Source: Fragilaria radians
Taxonomy: Eukaryota > Bacillariophyta > Fragilariophyceae > Fragilariales > Fragilariaceae
Assembly: GCA_900642245.1 (NCBI GenBank)
Contig: CAAAJI010000064.1
Location: 165,677-221,538 of the forward strand
Direction of reading: 5' to 3'
Length of the DNA stretch: 55,862 bases
The position numbers and the translations under genes were made by a program. The notes under the pieces are model-generated. The model saw only the letters and a list, made by a program, of their open reading frames with translations. It ran no database searches and was not told the DNA's origin. Below are positions 51,601 through 55,862 of this stretch, piece by piece. Numbering within the stretch: the stretch's first letter is position 1; every line of letters starts with the position of its first letter.

Positions 51601-51737
51601 TAACTTTTATTACAGCGTTTAAGGGCGATTCCACAAGACGAGAGCAAGTGTTTTCCAGTATGATTGAATTTACTTCTGATGTCAGTGGTGAGAATGTGGA
51701 CGATTTTTCCTGTTCGAGTCAACCTAAGAGTCCATAA
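48627..51737 (+). CDS. Receptor-like protein: five six-Cys repeats, seven-helix membrane domain, repeated tail (copy B)
   Basis: Second copy of the receptor at 22810-25950; 1037 codons from acceptor to stop, all five Cys repeats, the membrane part and the tail repeats intact. It is near-identical in repeats 1-2 and progressively more different towards the tail. Differences from A: first 8-9 residues after the splice site unlike (RLVDFKS versus TFGEFIQS), a net loss of 9 residues before KDGRIRK, one added and one removed residue in the tail repeats, and substitutions such as MVGSH to MLGSH. Both frames remain open over more than 3 kb, so selection probably keeps both. As in A, no ATG precedes the first repeat except an internal Met about 20 residues in, so a 5' exon must exist, otherwise the copy would lack a signal peptide. 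Situated between CoDi gag and copia relics. Confidence 0.85.
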   Translation, partial: NAVRLVDFKSLPLRQPHFKSMISIRNLSLSACTVCPKGEAITLPNTKLQIPGFDFVDDCLTLSQFAPLLSHNSSECNIIHTISSLCGCFTRKDACYLCPDKSKAVYGQRDLPFLSEMFGGISPTCELIEAGLQTYSYNDGFCQTSQQLISEYCGCGAEKGSKPIEVEEAFVCRLCALGDSPIAEKEIQIEGFPLRTCGQLSMATETLYSNTSLICPIARQLYTHCGCATKYQRPCAICGTSQSYEVPFPNKTLDPSLTSPLFPGLSISCQVLADLAYGAPSREELPWLAANCAALQGLGTECGCDIPKETSRCSICSHPLDTRDYQDKAIILPGFDQATCRFVELAGPFLQDGDKTLYEHRFITFDCRYMKSVGIFCGCNDGLFVYWGADSLSKQIAVVWIQRITAMMSICGSLAIIFQVLRRKASDKSKMYYRIVFVLSLADILSSIAWGLGPLPTSYDFKALYNLDREIFKEKAYALRYYGSYGNEVTCKVQGFVLHLGFTSILFNASLSYFYKLSVLDGFRDRQFTMRYHILLVYLPVCIGICVAFAAIHFVTFTPLGCMLGSHRDKGGWIKLIFFFYAPYGPCFFYVPLNTMYIYWKVRMQRKAGNRWSLSARANLNSDRSFNTESENSSMRYFSVFRGFRRYFSKRLERPQASVLSRLERNVFWQSFWYVVAFLASYTIFALVFAIDGYEVDSYPLFVLLSFLTPMQGFFNFLVFFRTKISVVVSNIKIGMSERVKAMNRKAYRQMKKLLAWLRRDASIADGDEMRDDHNQDQPSRRQEIVAHSSVQPIDLLYEADDNASVIPEVEIRTKEKDEDSFKSFECLELEIDRGIEVPKDGRIRKASNFKDDLGHLIGLQEIDEIPMHSLEMQINHNAMDMGISTEIPTIDAFSVKRHDINLEDRETAMSTRKREQLLSSVMESDFSEVGEDLPEVDRMATKHDNKNLESVFFTEMVTKRDQVFSSVIEFSSEISQETVDTESQSNVVDALTFITAFKGDSTRREQVFSSMIEFTSDVSGENVDDFSCSSQPKSP

Positions 51738-52621
51738 CTAGGGAGATATTATCTTATGTTTTGGAACTTCATGGCTACAGGTCGATCTGCATTGATTAGG
51801 ACCAGTAATTCTCATGAAAATGATTCGGTATGAAAATCGCTTCCTTGTTGGAGAGAATAATTCTTGCAAAAATTTGCTTCGAGGTTGTGAGGCAATAATC
51901 TGAGTCTGTCATGCCATCTTACCTAGAGCACACTTTATCGCCTTTGAGGAAAGTTTCTATGCCTAAATCAGTGTACCAGTTTAGTAGTCATATAGTTAGC
52001 ATTAGGTTTTCAGGGAACAAGCCTATACTTTGCAGATTATGTTGTAAAGAATAAACTAGTCGTCTGCGATTCTAGCATATTTGCAACTAGCTTCAAAGAT
52101 ACCAGATTGATTGGGATTGCTTAAGTGAAATAGTAGTAACTAACTCGATGAGCGACTTTATTATTTGAATGAATCCTGGAGGCATCCGGACATTTGATGG
52201 AAAAATACCGGTCTGCATTAGGTTAGATTAGAAAAAGCACGTGGTTATCTTGATATCCACAAAACAATTAGGGGATGACAATCAGACAGATGAGCAGATT
52301 GAATCAAGCTAAGACTAATTTGTGAAAAACCAAGGGTGACCTGGTTATTCCCTATCTATTTTCAACTGCAAACCCAAAGGGAAGATTGTTGGGATGAGCA
52401 TCAAGTGTTTTGATGAAGTTTGAGGAAACGCGGAAGATGGAGGTCCTAAAATTTGTCTTTTGAGGAATTACATGAGAAAGTTAGCCATACTTCAATGGCA
52501 GTATCATGTAGGATAAAAAAACCAATGTATTGGTAAGTGTTGGGGAAGATAGAGCAATGAGAAGATTGCAATATTTTTTATCTTTGCGTTCATCTCGAAC
52601 GTTTTGAATCAATCAATTAGT
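51738..52621. repeat. 3' flank duplicated with receptor copy B (same as 25951-26857)
   Basis: Same sequence as the flank of copy A with small indels. It holds no gene. It runs without interruption into the copia relic, so it shows the arrangement before gypsy-1 entered copy A. Confidence 0.9.
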
Positions 52622-53890
52622 TGAATCGTGTTCTTTGTTTCTTAAGAATATCCGTATTTATTTGTTCCTTAGATTCTTCATGTAATAATACTGTTTTCCA
52701 CATCAATTAGCAAGGCCTTCAATTCCCGGACAGATTTGCAATGAGCCTTTTTCTTTAACTCACATTATTGACTCTTGGAGCAAAAGTTTTAGTAAACTCA
52801 ATACATGAAACTTGATTAATACTGCCTTCAAGCTTGTTTTTTACTCATATTTTTCAATATCAACGTTTCTGTTTCTCTGAGGGATTCTAGGTCCAGAAAC
52901 CTCAAATCTAAGGTCAATGCATATTGAGCTGCAATCTTATACAATGCTTTATTCTTGCCATCATTGTCAGGATCGTAAATGTCTTTAAGGAAAATACAAC
53001 CCTTCCAAGATATGACAGGAGTGTCCACATACGGCACTATCGCAAATCCAGCTATCTGCTGTCATTCTCTATAAACTCAATATTCCTTAGATTCGAAGCT
53101 CTTCCTGTCTTGATCACTAATGCTACTCGTTGCACTGGTATTGTTGTTTTGAATATTTTATTCTTTAATTTGAAACGATCCCTCTTCAAATGTCACGACC
53201 TATGACAATCAGTGCAGTAAACTCAAGTATTTGGATTACTGCTGGTCCCGCCATTTCCACATCTTTCTTTAAGTTGCCCACTAAACAACGCGCGATCTTC
53301 CAATACTTTGCTTTAATTCTTGGTACTTGACTTAAAAGTGAGTATCGCAAAACAAAGGTCAGCTCATCTCTAATCTTATCAAAGGTAATAGATTTGAATT
53401 CACCATCAATGCCAATGGAAGCTCGTAATCCGATGTCAAATGATTCAAGATATGGATCATAAACTGATTGTCTAATTTGCTGGATCCAATCTCATCAAGG
53501 TTGATGCACAAATCTTCAAGCTCTGTAATCCAAACCTCAGGATCTTGATTCTTCTTCAATGCACAATGTCTTTCTAACTTAACCATGGAAGGAGCAGAAA
53601 CTGACTCAACCTTGTTCTTGAGTCATTTCATGTCACTGCTGCGTTGTCATCAATCTAGCTTTTATTCTGGCAGCACTTAACTAAATTAAAAGCACCCTCC
53701 CCATTGCTAGTCTTGTCACCAATCAATAAAATCATTTCAATATATCCAATCTGATTACACTCAGAAAATTTAACTTCTTCTTTCCTTCTTCCAATTTATA
53801 TTGCAAATTTTATCAGACTAAGGGATGCGTAATTTTCCCAACAATTTATCTTTAAAACCAAAAGACTTGATTTGACCTGACTTCATTTAG
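52622..53890 (-). pseudogene. Copia relic in the duplicated block, copy B version
   Basis: Minus-strand copia remains in gag-integrase-RT order with large deletions: gag from about 53880 (GFKDKLLGKLRIP) to 53360 (MVKLERHCALKKNQDPEVW, SSKLDNQFMIHILNHL), integrase remnant 53040-52830 (DNDGKNKALYKIAAQYAL), and a scrap of RT near 52800-52690 (EFTKTFAP-like, LLIDVENSI). Stops in all parts. The piece 53513-54071, which continues into the neighbouring solo LTR, is the right arm of the inverted repeat with 40229-40783. Confidence 0.78.
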
Positions 53891-54071
53891 CAAGACATTT
53901 CTCACTTTGTCATACCTTTGAGTTAAGATTGTTAAGGTAATGCATAACTCTAAAGGCTGAAAGCAATACAGTCTAGCAATACTACACTAGGCTCCTAAGG
54001 CTAAGAGATGTGTGGGTGTACCGATACTGGAGACGTCCAAGTTATCATTAGTGCACAGTAAATAATACTAG
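53513..54071 (-). repeat. Right arm of the 0.55 kb inverted repeat (partner 40229-40783)
   Basis: Reverse complement matches the left arm through the copia gag relic and the first part of the solo LTR. The arms stand about 12.7 kb apart, enclosing copia-1, the CoDi gag and receptor copy B. Confidence 0.82.
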
Positions 54072-54231
54072 AATCCATATTTTTTTTATTTACTCATCTA
54101 AATCTAGAATAAGTAACATAGGCTTTCTACATCTTCCACCATGCAACAATAACATAGTCTTATATGAGTGTCGTGATGCTTCATATTGCTTTAAAATGAG
54201 AAGATCTTCTAACATCTTTTCAGAACCGTCA
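53919..54231 (+). repeat. Solo LTR of the gypsy-2 family
   Basis: About 313 bases, TGAGTTAAG ... ACCGTCA, related throughout to 37579-37875 with many substitutions. No internal element follows; both neighbours are copia gag pieces. I see no clear target duplication. Confidence 0.72.
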
Positions 54232-54952
54232 TATCTAAACGACATCTTCCTTTAAACTGCACAGTGAAAAGTGCCTTTTCTTCCTTATCATGTTTTGATT
54301 CCACTTTATTCATAAGCCTTTCAAACCTCAAACCCAAGTCTTCCTTTAGCTCATCAATAGTCAACTGGTTGTCTGCATTCCCAATCCGTTTCTCCAAAAA
54401 TAGTACTTGAAATTCGGATTCGCTTGTCAAACTATTCAACACTTGAACAATAAATTGATCATCCGTCATAATTGATCCCATGACCTCTAATTGAAGGCAT
54501 AACTCCTCCAAGTTCGTAATCCAAGTTTCAGGGGCCTCATCCTTGCTCAACTTACTTTCTCTGAACTTTCTTTCGGTCTTTACTAACGAAGGGGCCAAAG
54601 TAGGCTCATACTCCTTCTTTGACTTCTCCCATGCTAGCGCAGCATTCCCATCTTCATGCTCCTTTGTCTTACAACTTTTGACGATACTGAATGCAGTCTT
54701 ACTGGCACTGCTACTCACATCAATTGATAGAACAAGTTCAGTGAAGGCCAATTCATTCAAGTCAATTGCCTTTAACTGCCTTTTCCCTTCCTCTGTCTTC
54801 TCATCAACAGGATCCAAAGTCTTGGGAATCTTAACCTTTCCTAACAAAACTTCTTCAGTTCCAGAACGCTTGGCTTTAGCCAAAACCTTTTCGCTCCATG
54901 TAAACCAATCATCTTTATTTCCCGAAAAGTTCAGCACACGAATTGCGCTCAA
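54232..54952 (-). pseudogene. Copia-2 gag, 5' part only
   Basis: Minus-strand UBN2-type gag, about 237 codons open: VLNFSGNKDDWFTWSEKVLA, GTEEVLLGKVKIPK, AFTELVLSIDV, ETWITNLEELCLQLEVMG and VQFKGRCR at the first zinc knuckle, where the solo LTR begins. The frame has TTG where an ATG would be expected (54952), so the start codon seems lost. Distinct in sequence from copia-1 gag but the same family. No pol follows. Confidence 0.82.
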
Positions 54953-54969
54953 GTTGCAGCAAAATAAAT

Positions 54970-54997
54970 AACTTAACTTAACTTAACCTAACTTAAC
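54970..54997. repeat. TTAAC-type short tandem repeat
   Basis: Five-base units (AACTT/AACCT) in tandem within the untranslated leader of copia-2. Confidence 0.85.
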
Positions 54998-55053
54998 AAA
55001 CGACATTTAGCACAAAAGAAGAGGACTCCTTTTGTATACCTGACGTTTAAACG

Positions 55054-55862
55054 TGTTGGAGAGCCTCTTCACACTAAGATTGTGATTCATTAAATAATGG
55101 ATTATTCTAAAGCTAAATATCTTTCCGGGCTCCTAGCTTCAAATTGAAACTTCATCAACTTACAGATTTCTTCACCTAATAAACCCAAACTAAAAATTAT
55201 TGACCATTGAATATTCGTGATGTCATCCAATATGTCTCACCGTAGAGCAAAGTGATGCCTTCTGATGGTTGATGAATTCTCCTGAGGTTTCGTTTTGAGA
55301 AAAAAAAATTAGATAAAGTGAGGAAGATCATTGAGTTGCGAAGGCGTTGAAGGCTAGAAACCAAGACATGATAAAGTTCCTGCGATGTGATAACTATGGG
55401 GAGGATGAAGGTATCAGAAAAAGGCTTGAAAAGAAGAAATCAAGGTTCTGATGGAGTTTACTGCGGCCCAGACTCCTCGAGAGAATGGAGAAGCCTTGGA
55501 AGTATTTACTACCCTTTAGAAAAGGACCAGTGTATTGCTGAATAAATAAGGCTTTATAGAAACGAACCGTCAAGATTACCTTCGGGAAGGAAAGTACAAA
55601 GATATATAGAGTTACGAGTTTCTTATTGACCCCTTTGACCTGCGAGAGGATTTGTTTAGTTTTCCTAGCAATTGATATTTTCAAGGATATGATTGAAGAT
55701 CGCTAAGGTTCTGAGTACCCTTTACGGAGTAATTTCTGATTTGTCGAAATTAACGCGGACTAGCAATATGTTAAAGAATTTAATTGTTTGTCCTTCTTTT
55801 TTATGTTTGAACCGTCTTCTATTCATCTATTGCCACAGATAGTAAAAGGTCATGAAAGCTGG
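55054..55862. other. Probable 5' LTR of copia-2 followed by unassigned sequence
   Basis: At 55054 the sequence TGTTGGAGAGCC stands in the same place relative to gag, after ACGTTTAAACG, as the LTR edge of copia-1 (ACG then TGTTAGC). On the minus strand this would be the LTR end CCAACA. The outer LTR edge is not identifiable because no partner LTR is in the window. From about 55300 on nothing is recognised; the open frame at 55394-55684 (-) is not supported. Confidence 0.45.

Noticed and set aside
1..55862. tRNA, rRNA or CRISPR arrays
   Set aside because: No T-loop consensus in a cloverleaf context, no rRNA-like stretch and no regularly spaced short repeats were seen; a computed search could still find a tRNA.

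Overview
This window is nuclear DNA of a photosynthetic stramenopile, most probably a diatom. The evidence is: short GT-AG introns of 55-128 bases in otherwise compact, moderately AT-rich genes; typical eukaryotic proteins (SERINC, SART1, a Rab GTPase, an M1 aminopeptidase); candidate signal/transit peptides of the kind used for complex plastids; and copia-type retroelements of the CoDi class described from diatoms. The genus cannot be read from the sequence.

Positions 1-20200 are an ordinary gene-dense segment with eight genes: SERINC (+), SART1/Snu66 (+), L-2-hydroxyglutarate dehydrogenase (-), a divergent probably plastid-targeted Hsp100/Clp ATPase (-), an M1 aminopeptidase (+), a Rab5-like GTPase with a CaaX end (-), a YkgJ-type Cys-cluster protein (+) and a Tat-signal protein probably of the thylakoid lumen (-). 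Splice sites were resolved by hand for SERINC, L2HGDH, the Hsp100 (two introns) and the Rab. They are housekeeping genes of unrelated pathways: RNA splicing, metabolite repair, proteostasis and membrane traffic.

Positions 20200-55862 are an accessory region built from two receptor genes and nested retrotransposons. Two nearly identical genes (22810-25950 and 48627-51737) encode a receptor-like protein with five six-cysteine repeats, a seven-helix membrane part and a cytoplasmic tail carrying three repeats spaced about 45 residues apart. A third copy, truncated, inverted and broken, lies at 34474-36533. The two intact copies share about 0.9 kb of 3' flank plus an old minus-strand copia relic, so this is a segmental duplication. 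Upstream of the second exon they look unrelated.

Around the receptor copies lie: gypsy-1 (26858-31711, two LTRs, 5-base target duplication, assembly gap of 832 N); a CoDi pol fragment (32325-34430); a copia-3 relic (36690-37578); gypsy-2 (37579-40228, reverse transcriptase joined to the end of RNase H by deletion); a nearly intact copia-1 on the minus strand (40838-45570) that interrupts a CoDi gag; a solo LTR (53919-54231); and a copia-2 gag (54232-54952). A 0.55 kb inverted repeat (40229-40783 and 53513-about 54071) flanks receptor copy B and copia-1.

The observations most worth following are the receptor family with its tail repeats and the Hsp100 that lacks the M domain, the ClpP-binding tripeptide and the first pore tyrosine. 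No tRNA, rRNA or CRISPR array was seen.
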